DNA from: Terrimicrobium sacchariphilum
Lineage (GTDB): Bacteria > Verrucomicrobiota > Verrucomicrobiia > Chthoniobacterales > Terrimicrobiaceae
Assembly: GCF_001613545.1 (NCBI RefSeq)
Contig: NZ_BDCO01000002.1
Location: 1,178,001-1,242,000 of the forward strand
Reading direction: 5' to 3'
Length of the DNA stretch: 64,000 bases
Part shown: one piece after another, positions 35,344 to 43,339 of the stretch
How the letters are laid out: the number at the start of each line of letters is the position of its first letter
How positions within the stretch are numbered: position 1 is the stretch's first letter
The notes under the pieces: generated by a model
The model's input: the letters and a program-made list of their open reading frames with translations, nothing else
The model's database searches: none
What the model was told of the DNA's origin: nothing
Translations under genes and position numbers: made by a program

Positions 35344-36942
35344 ATGAAACGCCCGACCCCAAAGTGGCTTAGCACCGCGATATTTTACGAGATATACCCG
35401 CAATCCTTCCGGGATTCCGACGGAGACGGCATCGGTGACCTGCCGGGAATAATCGAGAAGCTCGACTACATAGCCGATCTCGGGTGCACCGCGATCTGGC
35501 TGAACCCCTGCTTTGTCTCGCCATTTGGAGACGCCGGCTATGATGTGGCCGATTTCTATCGAGTCGCTCCACGATATGGGACCAACGATGATCTCGTGCG
35601 GCTCTTCCGGGAGGCCCGGGCGCGGGGCATCCGGGTCTGCCTGGATTTTGTCGCGGGCCACACCTCGATCGACCATCCCTGGTTCAGGGAATCCTGCCGG
35701 CATGAACCCAACCGGTATTCCAACTGGTATATCTGGACCCGCTCGATCTGGGACAAGGGCGATCCTCAAAAGCCCATGGTGCATGGGCATGCCGAGCGGG
35801 ACGGAAACTACCTGGCCAATTTTTTCTATTTCCAGCCGGCTCTCAACTACGGCTACGCCAGGCCGGAGCACCCGTGGCAGCTTCCCGTCGACCATCCGGA
35901 TGTCCTGGCCGTACGGCAGGAGATGAAAAACATCCTGCGCTACTGGCTCGACCTGGGCGCGGATGGTTTTCGCGTCGACATGGCCATGTCTCTGGTAAAG
36001 AACGATCCCGATCTCAAGGAGACGATGCGACTTTGGCGAGATGTCCGCGAGATGTTTGACCGGGAGTATCCTCATGCCGCGCTGATGTCGGAATGGTCCG
36101 ACCCGGAGAAAGCCATCCCGGCCGGTTTTCACGTCGACTTCATGCTGGCGTTTGGCGATCCTCCGGCATACACCTCGCTGCTCCGCAAGGAACCCGGTCG
36201 CGATCTGAACCCGGTCGCCGATCCGGCCTCGCATAGCTACTTCGATCGGTGCGGGCAGGGCGACATCCGCGAGTTCATGGTTCCTTATCTCAAGCACTAC
36301 GAAGCGACGAAGGACCACGGCTTCATCACCATCCCTACGGGCAATCACGATGTCCCTCGGCTTGCAAAGGGGAGGACGGAGCAGGAGATACTTATTGTTT
36401 TCGCCTTCGTGATGACGATGCCCGGCATCCCGTTCATTTACTACGGTGATGAGATCGGGATGAGGCATATCGACGGTCTGCCGTCCAAAGAGGGCGGGTA
36501 CTCCCGCACCGGAGCCCGCACGCCGATGCAGTGGGACGATGGCGTGAACCTCGGCTTCTCATCTGCCTCCCCCGAGGATCTCTACCTCCCCGTGGACGCA
36601 AGCCCCGGCGCTCCCACCGTCCTGTCCCAGGGTCAGAAGTTGCTTTCCCGGGTGAAATCCCTCGTGCAGTTGCGGCGTTCCTGGAGAGCGCTTGGCAATG
36701 GCGGTGCATTTCGCGTTCTGACCAGCGAGGGATACCCGGTTGTCTATCAAAGAGGGAAAGGGGCCGACACCTTTGTCATCATCATCAATCCTGCCGATGA
36801 ATGTCAGCCCTCGACTTTCCTGCTTCCCCAGGTCGGCGCGTTGCAGCAGATCCATGGCGATCACATCGATGTGCTGGCGGATCGCGATCGCTATTCCGTG
36901 GTCATGCCCCCGGTCAGCTACGGAGTTTTCAAGGTGACCTAG
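35344..36942 (+). CDS. GH13 alpha-glucosidase/trehalose-synthase-like enzyme
   Basis: This protein has 532 residues from the ATG at 35344 (the frame runs upstream over the GH3 end). It has a complete GH13 catalytic set: the calcium-loop-like DSDGDGIGDL, DFVAGHTS (region I variant, no Asn), the nucleophile D212 in GFRVDMAM, acid/base E250 in MSEWSDP, and H335-D336 in TGNHDVPR. A C-terminal beta domain starts near residue 440. There is no signal peptide. It should cleave or rearrange alpha-glucosides in the cytoplasm with the GH3 enzyme. The region I change argues for an unusual subfamily. Confidence 0.9.
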   Translation: MKRPTPKWLSTAIFYEIYPQSFRDSDGDGIGDLPGIIEKLDYIADLGCTAIWLNPCFVSPFGDAGYDVADFYRVAPRYGTNDDLVRLFREARARGIRVCLDFVAGHTSIDHPWFRESCRHEPNRYSNWYIWTRSIWDKGDPQKPMVHGHAERDGNYLANFFYFQPALNYGYARPEHPWQLPVDHPDVLAVRQEMKNILRYWLDLGADGFRVDMAMSLVKNDPDLKETMRLWRDVREMFDREYPHAALMSEWSDPEKAIPAGFHVDFMLAFGDPPAYTSLLRKEPGRDLNPVADPASHSYFDRCGQGDIREFMVPYLKHYEATKDHGFITIPTGNHDVPRLAKGRTEQEILIVFAFVMTMPGIPFIYYGDEIGMRHIDGLPSKEGGYSRTGARTPMQWDDGVNLGFSSASPEDLYLPVDASPGAPTVLSQGQKLLSRVKSLVQLRRSWRALGNGGAFRVLTSEGYPVVYQRGKGADTFVIIINPADECQPSTFLLPQVGALQQIHGDHIDVLADRDRYSVVMPPVSYGVFKVT

Positions 36943-36964
36943 ATGAAAGGCCATTCCGGACTTT

Positions 36965-37753
36965 ATGAATAAATACCATGTCATCATGATGGCGCCCCGG
37001 CGCCTTTCCCTTGCCCTCTTCTTGTTGCTGGCAGCCTGCGTCACCGAGGCTACCGCCCAGGAGATATGGACCATGCCGAAAGAGTTGCCGACCACTCCGC
37101 CCGGTGCGACGCCCGCCACCTTTCCGCTGCCGAGATTTGAGTGGCTGCAGAGAATCATCGAGAACAACGCCAAGGCAAACAAGGCGCCGGAGACCATCCA
37201 GTTGGTTTTTGACGGTGACTCCATCACGGACGGCTGGCAGGGAAAAGGGCGGCGCACATTCGATGAACGCTACGGAAAAATCGGGGTGTTCGACTTCGGC
37301 CTGAGCGGCGACCGGACCCAGAATCTTCTCTGGCGTCTCTACAACGGGCAGGTCGACAAGGTCCGGCCCAAACTGGTCGTGCTCCTGATCGGAACCAATA
37401 ACATCGGCTTTGGCGAAAAGCCCGAGGACGCCGCTGCCGGGGTGAAGGCGGTGGTGGAGGAATACCGTAAGCGTCTGCCCGAGAGCGTCATCCTCCTCCA
37501 GGCCGTCTTCCCACGCGGCCAGAGTCCTCAAGACCAGGCAAGACCGAAGATCGACACTCTGAATCGTGAGATCGCAAAGCTCGCAGACGGGGAAAAGGTG
37601 GTGTTCCTCGACTTCGGAGAAAAATTCCTCAATCCCGACGGGTCCGTCAATGCAGACCTCATGCCGGACTTCCTGCATCCCAACGACAAGGGCTATGTCG
37701 TCTGGGCGGACGCGATACAGCCGGTCATCGACAAGTATTTCCCTCCCCGGTAG
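36965..37753 (+). CDS. Exported SGNH/GDSL-type esterase
   Basis: This 262-residue protein has a signal peptide with a possible lipobox (LLAAC). The SGNH blocks are intact: S86 in FDGDSITDGW, a Gly in block II (GLSGDR), N145 in GTNNIGF and D235-x-x-H238 in DFLHPNDKGY. Family members deacylate carbohydrates or lipids; with GH3 and GH13 just upstream a sugar-ester target is likely. It starts 22 bp after GH13 and ends module 2. Confidence 0.88.
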   Translation: MNKYHVIMMAPRRLSLALFLLLAACVTEATAQEIWTMPKELPTTPPGATPATFPLPRFEWLQRIIENNAKANKAPETIQLVFDGDSITDGWQGKGRRTFDERYGKIGVFDFGLSGDRTQNLLWRLYNGQVDKVRPKLVVLLIGTNNIGFGEKPEDAAAGVKAVVEEYRKRLPESVILLQAVFPRGQSPQDQARPKIDTLNREIAKLADGEKVVFLDFGEKFLNPDGSVNADLMPDFLHPNDKGYVVWADAIQPVIDKYFPPR

Positions 37754-37945
37754 CAGCGGGGCCTTTTTCAAGCGGACCGGCAGCGATTCTCGCGGCGCGA
37801 AATCGGGATTGCTGCCGGGCGGGATTGGTTCCGACGCGATGTCGGCAGTCTAAAGGGAATTGAGCGCCCTGAAATCCCGTGGCAGGGGATCTGCCCCGAC
37901 ACTCACGGCGGAGGGTGTGCGCCCGGCCTTTTCACCCGGCGCGTT
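37754..37945. other. Convergent intergenic region
   Basis: This stretch separates the esterase from the minus-strand LacI gene. It contains an inverted repeat CCGGCAGC (37777-37784) / GCTGCCGG (37811-37818) without a T-run. I see no gene. Confidence 0.4.
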
Positions 37946-39010
37946 TCAGAAACTCTGGCGGACTGCGGGTCGCGTGGAATCCCGGTGAACGAGACGTACC
38001 GGCAGTCGGTCGCTCACCGGAGTGGGGGGCGTGTCGCGAAGCTCCTCTTCCTGTTGGTTTACCGCCCGCAGCTGGGTCAGCAGATGTCTCACGGCATGGC
38101 GGCCGATACCGATGGGGTCCTGCGCGATCGTCGTTAGCCGGGGACGTACTGCGGAGGCGATGCGCAGATCACCGAACCCGACGATCGAGACATCCTCCGG
38201 CACGCGGCGCCCGCAATCTTGAGTGGCGGCGAGCACGTCCATGGCCACCCAGTCGTTGAAACACACGATCGCGGTTGGGGCTTCCTCCATGGTGAGGAGT
38301 TCTCTCGCGTGACGGTAGATCTCCTCGGAGCCGTAGTTTTGGATGTCGCGCATCCACGTTTCGCGAACGGGCAACCCATGGCGCTCCATCGCGTGGCGAA
38401 ATCCCTCCACGCGGGCGCGGCCCGTGCTGATCTTTCGGTGGAAAATGTTGGCAATGCGCCGATGGCCGAGCTCGATGAGATGCTCGGTTGCGGCGATGCC
38501 TCCCTCATAGTCCTGGCTGCCGACGAAGGCATATTCCTCGACTCCGGCAAAGGTCTGGTCCACCACCACGATCGGCCTCTGAAAGGTTCGCAATTCTTGC
38601 AGATAGGCCGGGGTCGGCTGGTCTCCCGGCGGGAACATGAGCAAGCCATCGACCCGCCGCTCCGTGAAGGTCCGGAGCACTTTCTCGCCCTCGTGGACGC
38701 AGAGATCCCAACTGATCACGATCGTGTCGTAGGCGGCCTCATACAGCACCTCCAGCATGCCTTCCACGATGCGTCCGGAGAAATCATCACGGAAATCATT
38801 GCAGGTGAGGCCGATCGTCATGCTCCGACCCTTTTGGATGGCATGCACGAGCCGGTTGGGCCGGTAGTGGTGCTGGGCGGCCACGCTCAGGATGCGTTGC
38901 CGCGTCGTCTCCGAGACCCCCGCCTTCCCGCTGAGGGCTTTTGACGTGGCTCCGATTGATACACCGCATATCCGGGCGATTTCCGCGAGTGAGGACATAA
39001 CGGGCTTCAT
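37946..39010 (-). CDS. LacI-family transcriptional regulator (module 3)
   Basis: This protein has 354 residues from the ATG at 39010 (MKPVMSSLAEIARICGVS); the frame is open 49 codons further but that part runs over the operators and PEP-CTERM promoter. The helix-turn-helix is LAEIARICGVSIGATSKALSG, followed by a hinge and sugar-sensor domain (VDGLLMFPPGD, APTAIVCFNDWVAMDVLAA, VSIVGFGD). It is divergent from the PEP-CTERM gene across a region with three copies of GAGAAAnTACTTTCTC, which is probably its own operator; a fourth copy lies at 45480. Confidence 0.92.
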   Translation of the reverse strand: MKPVMSSLAEIARICGVSIGATSKALSGKAGVSETTRQRILSVAAQHHYRPNRLVHAIQKGRSMTIGLTCNDFRDDFSGRIVEGMLEVLYEAAYDTIVISWDLCVHEGEKVLRTFTERRVDGLLMFPPGDQPTPAYLQELRTFQRPIVVVDQTFAGVEEYAFVGSQDYEGGIAATEHLIELGHRRIANIFHRKISTGRARVEGFRHAMERHGLPVRETWMRDIQNYGSEEIYRHARELLTMEEAPTAIVCFNDWVAMDVLAATQDCGRRVPEDVSIVGFGDLRIASAVRPRLTTIAQDPIGIGRHAVRHLLTQLRAVNQQEEELRDTPPTPVSDRLPVRLVHRDSTRPAVRQSF

Positions 39011-39030
39011 ATCACTGGAAAAATGGCTGT

Positions 39031-39046
39031 GAGAAAAGACTTTCTT
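39031..39046. promoter_or_regulatory. Module-3 operator copy 1
   Basis: GAGAAAAGACTTTCTT is a match to the palindrome at 39126 with two mismatches. It lies 21 bp from the LacI start, as expected for autorepression. Confidence 0.55.
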
Positions 39047-39102
39047 AAAATCCACGGGCTGGCCGTGCGATTTTCCCCGGTTTTCCTCGTAAAAAGTCCT
39101 GA

Positions 39103-39118
39103 GAGAAAATACTTGCGC
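39103..39118. promoter_or_regulatory. Module-3 operator copy 2 (partial)
   Basis: GAGAAAATACTTGCGC matches the left part of the palindrome; the right arm is degraded. It lies seven bases before the full site at 39126. Confidence 0.45.
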
Positions 39119-39125
39119 AAATGGC

Positions 39126-39141
39126 GAGAAAGTACTTTCTC
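39126..39141. promoter_or_regulatory. Module-3 operator copy 3 (perfect palindrome)
   Basis: GAGAAAGTACTTTCTC is a perfect 16-bp palindrome ending 22 bp before the PEP-CTERM ATG. The near-identical site GAGAAAATACTTTCTC recurs 6.3 kb away before the module's prepilin gene. It is the likely operator of the adjacent LacI protein. Confidence 0.7.
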
Positions 39142-39163
39142 TATAGAAAGTTTCCACCTCACC

Positions 39164-39970
39164 ATGATCTCCCCATTCCCACTCAAATCCTCCCGTCTCC
39201 TCTCTTCAGCCGTTGCCGTTTTGGCTGTTGGGCTCAGCGCCATGTCGGCTGATGCCGCTCTGCTTACCTCCTGGACACAGTATTCCGGCTCGGTCAGCAG
39301 CGGGCTGAATACCGCCAGCCCGGTTCTCGGCAATGGCACGTCCAATTCTGGTGATAGTCAGTCAATCTACGCTGTTTCCCCGACCTACACGCTGAGTAGC
39401 GTAGGGGATTCCCTAACGCTCTCCGGCGGAGTGACATTTCTGAATCTTGAGACTCCCCAAGCCGATCAGTTCCGTTTTGGCCTGTATAATGTGAATGGCC
39501 AATCCGGTGGTCTCGGCTGGCTTGGCTACATGGCGTCGAACTCCGGCACCAGTGGAGGCTCGACCTACAGTCGGCTCTGGGAGCGGAATAATCCGAATAA
39601 CTTCAGCTTCGGCAGCGGTTCTGGTGCTACGACGGTAGCCAACGTGAATGCAACCCCGGGAAATACCGCCTTCGCCTCGGGCACCTACACGTTCTCCCTT
39701 ACGCTCACCCGTGTGGCCACGGGTCTCCAGGTGGGTTGGACGCTCATCGGTACAAATGTGAACTACACCGTCTCGGGCACTTATCTGGATACCACTCCGC
39801 AGACCTATACCTACGACCGCGTGGGCTTCTTCACTGGTGGTGGCCTCACCGCCGATCAGGTGAGCTTTTCAAATGTCGATCTCACCGTCGTTCCCGAGCC
39901 CGGCGTGGTGGGCCTCGTGGTGGCGGGTCTCACCTTCTGCTTCATTCTCAGGCGTCGCCGTCAGGCTTAG
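39164..39970 (+). CDS. PEP-CTERM surface protein (module 3)
   Basis: This protein has 268 residues from the ATG at 39164, which starts a signal peptide (MISPFPLKSSRLLSSAVAVL); the upstream frame crosses the operators. The body is beta-rich, Ser/Thr/Gly-rich (LSSVGDSLTLSGGVTFLN, QFRFGLYNVNGQSGGLGW) and similar in plan to the PEP-CTERM protein at 47461. The tail has VPEP at residues 243-246, a hydrophobic helix and RRRRQA. No Shine-Dalgarno is visible. It is immediately under the perfect module-3 operator. Confidence 0.88.
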   Translation: MISPFPLKSSRLLSSAVAVLAVGLSAMSADAALLTSWTQYSGSVSSGLNTASPVLGNGTSNSGDSQSIYAVSPTYTLSSVGDSLTLSGGVTFLNLETPQADQFRFGLYNVNGQSGGLGWLGYMASNSGTSGGSTYSRLWERNNPNNFSFGSGSGATTVANVNATPGNTAFASGTYTFSLTLTRVATGLQVGWTLIGTNVNYTVSGTYLDTTPQTYTYDRVGFFTGGGLTADQVSFSNVDLTVVPEPGVVGLVVAGLTFCFILRRRRQA

Positions 39971-40042
39971 CATCTTTGCCCGGCAGGTCTTATATTGCGA
40001 ATGATCTGCCGGGTTCCCCTGGTCATTCTCTCTTTCTTCCCC

Positions 40043-40648
40043 ATGAAACACCTCCTCCCTCTCTCGGCCCTCGTTCTTGCCTGTTTCTCCGGTTCGCTCC
40101 GCGCGGCGGATGCGCCTACGCTGCTCGCGGAATACGACTTCGAAAAAATCCCCGCCTATGTGCCCAACTGGGGCGCGGGACTCGGCAGCACCTACAAACC
40201 GGCCACAGGCTGGAAGACGCCGTTCAAGGTTTCGCTCGATCAGGACAACCCGCACTCCGGCGACAACTCTCTCCGCTTCGAGTTGCTGGAACCCTCCGAT
40301 AAGGAAAAGATCGTTCACAGCCCGGCCATCAAGGTCGAGCCAGCCGATGGCGAGAGAAAGGTCCGCGTGCGTCTCTTTGTGCGTTCGACGGGCTTCGGCG
40401 AGAAGGGTGCGGGTATCCGCATCCTGGAGCGCGATGAAGCGGGTGCCAGCATTCGCCTTCTGGGCGGATCGAAGACGCTCATTCCGGTGCCGGATTCCGC
40501 GGATTGGGTGGAACTCGATGCCGAGGGTGTCCTGCATTCGCGCACTGCGTCGATCTCCTTCATGGTGGTCGCTTATACGGAGGAGGCTCCGGCCACGCTC
40601 TGGATCGACGATGTGTCGATCGAATTGGTCCCCGCTGTCACGCCCTGA
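40043..40648 (+). CDS. Small secreted carbohydrate-binding-like protein
   Basis: This protein has 201 residues from the ATG at 40043, with a signal peptide MKHLLPLSALVLACFSGSLRA. A single beta-sandwich (NPHSGDNSLRFELLEPSD, RVRLFVRSTGFGEKGAGI, ATLWIDDVSIELV) matches the CBM4/9-like pattern, and the WIDDVSIEL end is typical of that fold. It lies between the PEP-CTERM protein and a GH39-like enzyme and is probably part of their transcript. Glycan binding is inferred. Confidence 0.75.
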   Translation: MKHLLPLSALVLACFSGSLRAADAPTLLAEYDFEKIPAYVPNWGAGLGSTYKPATGWKTPFKVSLDQDNPHSGDNSLRFELLEPSDKEKIVHSPAIKVEPADGERKVRVRLFVRSTGFGEKGAGIRILERDEAGASIRLLGGSKTLIPVPDSADWVELDAEGVLHSRTASISFMVVAYTEEAPATLWIDDVSIELVPAVTP

Positions 40649-40666
40649 TCACGCCCTGGATTTTCG

Positions 40667-43333
40667 ATGAAGGATATTCCCGTGTTCCTGCCGGGTCGGC
40701 GGCTCACGCTCGCCCTCACCCTGGCCTTGCTTGCTCCGACCGTGAGAGCCGCGGATGCTCCCTCCGGTCTTGCCTTTTCCTCGACGGCGAAGGGGAACAT
40801 TTTCACGGACGCCCAGGGAACCGTCACTCTGAAGGTGCCCGCCTCCATTGCCAGCGGCACGCTTACGGTGAAAAACGAGAGCGGCGCTGTCATTGAGACG
40901 CGCCCGCTCGCAGGAAACTCGGGGGATGTGTCGATCACGCTTCCGCAAAAGGGATTCTACGCGATTGATGCCGAGACGGTGCAGGCGGATGGGGCAAAAT
41001 CCCGCGGGTCCACGACCGCCGCCGTGGTCGGCCCGGTGCCTTCCGATGAAATGCGCCTCCAGTCCCGCCTCGGCCTCTGGACTGTGCAAGGGGACGCCGA
41101 TCTCGTACTTGCCGCTGGCGCCCGCTGGAACCGCCGCATGATTTCCATTCACAAGCTGGGTGAGAACATGCTCAGTGAGAATCCTCCCGCGGCCGAGAGC
41201 GTGCTCTTTCCGAAGTCGCCGTTCACTCAGGTCGGCGTGATGTCCTTCGGCCTTCCGCTCTGGCTCATGGAGCCGACTGATAAGAAAAAGAGCTTCGGCA
41301 ACCCGCTCAACAAGCCCACCGACTGGAACAAGCTCAAGGCGCTCGTCTCCGCCTGGGTGCGTCAGCAGGGGGAAAACTTTCCCGACTACTTCGAGATCTA
41401 CAACGAACCCGAGTGGCAGTGGAAAGGCGCGTCGAATGAAGACCTCGTGCGGGTGCTCGCCACCATCGCCGACGGGATCAAGGAAGCCAGCCCGAAGACT
41501 CAAGTGCTCGGCCCGGGATTCTCGTCCATCCGCATCAAGGACCCCGCCCGCCTCGATCTCGTCACCGCGAAGGAGCAGGGACTCTTTGATCATCTCGACG
41601 GGCTCGTCGTCCATGCCTACGTGGATGGTTCGGCTCCCGAGAAGGAGTTCATCCAGCGTGTTGAGGAACTTCAGGAGTTCCTGCGCGACATCGGGCGCCC
41701 CAAGTTTCCGATCCACATCACGGAGTTTGGCTGGACCTCCGGCAAAGGCACCTGGCAGAAGCCTGTCGACGAGATCACCCAGGCCCGCTATGTGACGCGT
41801 TCGCTCACCCTGCTCGCCGCCCTGGGCGTGGAGAATGCGACCTACTTCTGCCTGCAATTCAAGGCTGCTCCGAATCCCGGCGAGCGTGGCTTCTCGCTCG
41901 TTCACGACGACTCCACGCCGAAGCCCGGCTATGCCGCCTACGCCAATGTCGCCCGCTGGCTCGCTGGCGTGAAGGGGACAGGTACCTGGCTGCGTCTCAC
42001 GCCGACCACGCATCTCGTGCTCTTCGAGAAAAGCGACAACACCTCGATCGCCGTGGCATGGGACACGGAGGCCGAACGCGCAATCGGCCTGCCGCTGGTC
42101 ACCTCACGACGCGAGGACATGATGGGCCGCTCGCTGCCAGCTTCCGATACGCTGGCACTTTCGCCGAGTCCGATCTTTCTCGAGTTTTCCGAATCCCAAT
42201 CGCCCTCGATCGAAATGCTTGCGCGTCTCGACGTGATGCGCGGCGGCGAGGATGTCACCCTGCCGCGTGGCGGTGAGTGGATCGCTCCGGCTCCCCTGGT
42301 CGTCCGTGATGGCCGCCTTGCTGTCCCTGCCTCTGCTGCCAACGGAGATTACCTTCTCCTGACCCGCGACGGCCAGAAGTGGCTCGGCCAGCCCGTGAAG
42401 GTCATCCCTCCGCTCGAGGCCCGTCCGCCCGTTCTTGCCTGGCCCGCGGATCAGCAGGAGCCTTCGCTTGAGACGACTGTCATCTCGCATTCCGCCGTCC
42501 CAGTGACCACGCGGCTCGCGGTGAAGCTTGATGGAACCCGTGACCGGTTCCTCGAGGCCTCCGAGATTGCACCCGGCGAGACACGCCAGCTCTCGGTGCC
42601 GCTCGATGGACTCTCTCAAGGCACCCGGTATCGCGGCAAGATGGCCGTGGATAGCCGCCACGAGGGCCGCCGGGATGAAATCTCGCTCCCGCTGGATTTT
42701 ACCATTCTCTCCGCGGCTCCCGTACCGCGCGGCGGGCAACCCGACTGGAGCCAGATTCCGGCGGTGGATTTCTCAGCCTGGGACCCCTTTGGCGGTCCCA
42801 TTGCGCCCGAAGATTGCTCCGCGACGCTGCAGGCCGCTCATGGGGTGGAAGGATTGCACCTCCGCGTCGTCGTCCGTGATGATGAGCACCTCCAGACCCG
42901 CTCCGGCGAGGATATCTGGTCGCAGGATTCCATCCAGATCGGCCTCGATCCCGACCATCAGAAGACCTGGGAGGCTAATGACCTCTTCGGTCTCAAGGGA
43001 CATCGCGTCTTCGAGTACGGCGTGGCCTGGAATGGCAAGCAACCCATGACGTGGCGCTGGGTCTCCTACGTGCCGGAGCTTCCCGTCGGCGTCGCCGAGC
43101 CTCGCGTACAGCTCCGCGTGAAACGGGAAGGGGACATCACCACCTACGATATCCTGTTCCCATGGGCTGTCATGGGTCTCGACCGTCCCATGGCTGCGGG
43201 TTCCGCCATTGGCATCTCACTTTCTCTCGCCGACGCCGATACGGGCAAAACCAGCCGCCGCGCCCTGCGTCTCTACGGCGGCATCGCCGAGGGCAAGGAC
43301 CCGGAAAAATACGGCCCTCTCTGGCTCCGCTAA
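40667..43333 (+). CDS. Secreted clan GH-A enzyme, GH39-like, with CBM9-like C-terminus
   Basis: This 888-residue protein has a signal peptide (MKDIPVFLPGRRLTLALTLA). An N-terminal beta domain (~30-125) precedes a TIM barrel with acid/base E247 in IYNEPEW and nucleophile E353 in ITEFGWTS, the clan GH-A pair. Two beta domains follow and the C-terminus (~705-888; DWSQIPAVDFS, DSIQIGLDPD, GDITTYDILFPW) is CBM9/DOMON-like. It probably hydrolyses a plant or microbial polysaccharide outside the cytoplasm. It precedes the GHL6-type gene by six bases, so the two should be co-expressed. Confidence 0.85.
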   Translation: MKDIPVFLPGRRLTLALTLALLAPTVRAADAPSGLAFSSTAKGNIFTDAQGTVTLKVPASIASGTLTVKNESGAVIETRPLAGNSGDVSITLPQKGFYAIDAETVQADGAKSRGSTTAAVVGPVPSDEMRLQSRLGLWTVQGDADLVLAAGARWNRRMISIHKLGENMLSENPPAAESVLFPKSPFTQVGVMSFGLPLWLMEPTDKKKSFGNPLNKPTDWNKLKALVSAWVRQQGENFPDYFEIYNEPEWQWKGASNEDLVRVLATIADGIKEASPKTQVLGPGFSSIRIKDPARLDLVTAKEQGLFDHLDGLVVHAYVDGSAPEKEFIQRVEELQEFLRDIGRPKFPIHITEFGWTSGKGTWQKPVDEITQARYVTRSLTLLAALGVENATYFCLQFKAAPNPGERGFSLVHDDSTPKPGYAAYANVARWLAGVKGTGTWLRLTPTTHLVLFEKSDNTSIAVAWDTEAERAIGLPLVTSRREDMMGRSLPASDTLALSPSPIFLEFSESQSPSIEMLARLDVMRGGEDVTLPRGGEWIAPAPLVVRDGRLAVPASAANGDYLLLTRDGQKWLGQPVKVIPPLEARPPVLAWPADQQEPSLETTVISHSAVPVTTRLAVKLDGTRDRFLEASEIAPGETRQLSVPLDGLSQGTRYRGKMAVDSRHEGRRDEISLPLDFTILSAAPVPRGGQPDWSQIPAVDFSAWDPFGGPIAPEDCSATLQAAHGVEGLHLRVVVRDDEHLQTRSGEDIWSQDSIQIGLDPDHQKTWEANDLFGLKGHRVFEYGVAWNGKQPMTWRWVSYVPELPVGVAEPRVQLRVKREGDITTYDILFPWAVMGLDRPMAAGSAIGISLSLADADTGKTSRRALRLYGGIAEGKDPEKYGPLWLR

Positions 43334-43339
43334 ATCGCC

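Noticed and set aside
39711-39723. GTGTGGCCACGGG, resembling the module-2 operator core
   Set aside because: It lies deep inside a PEP-CTERM coding region, lacks the TTG/CAA flanks and the TGTAAATCCC block.
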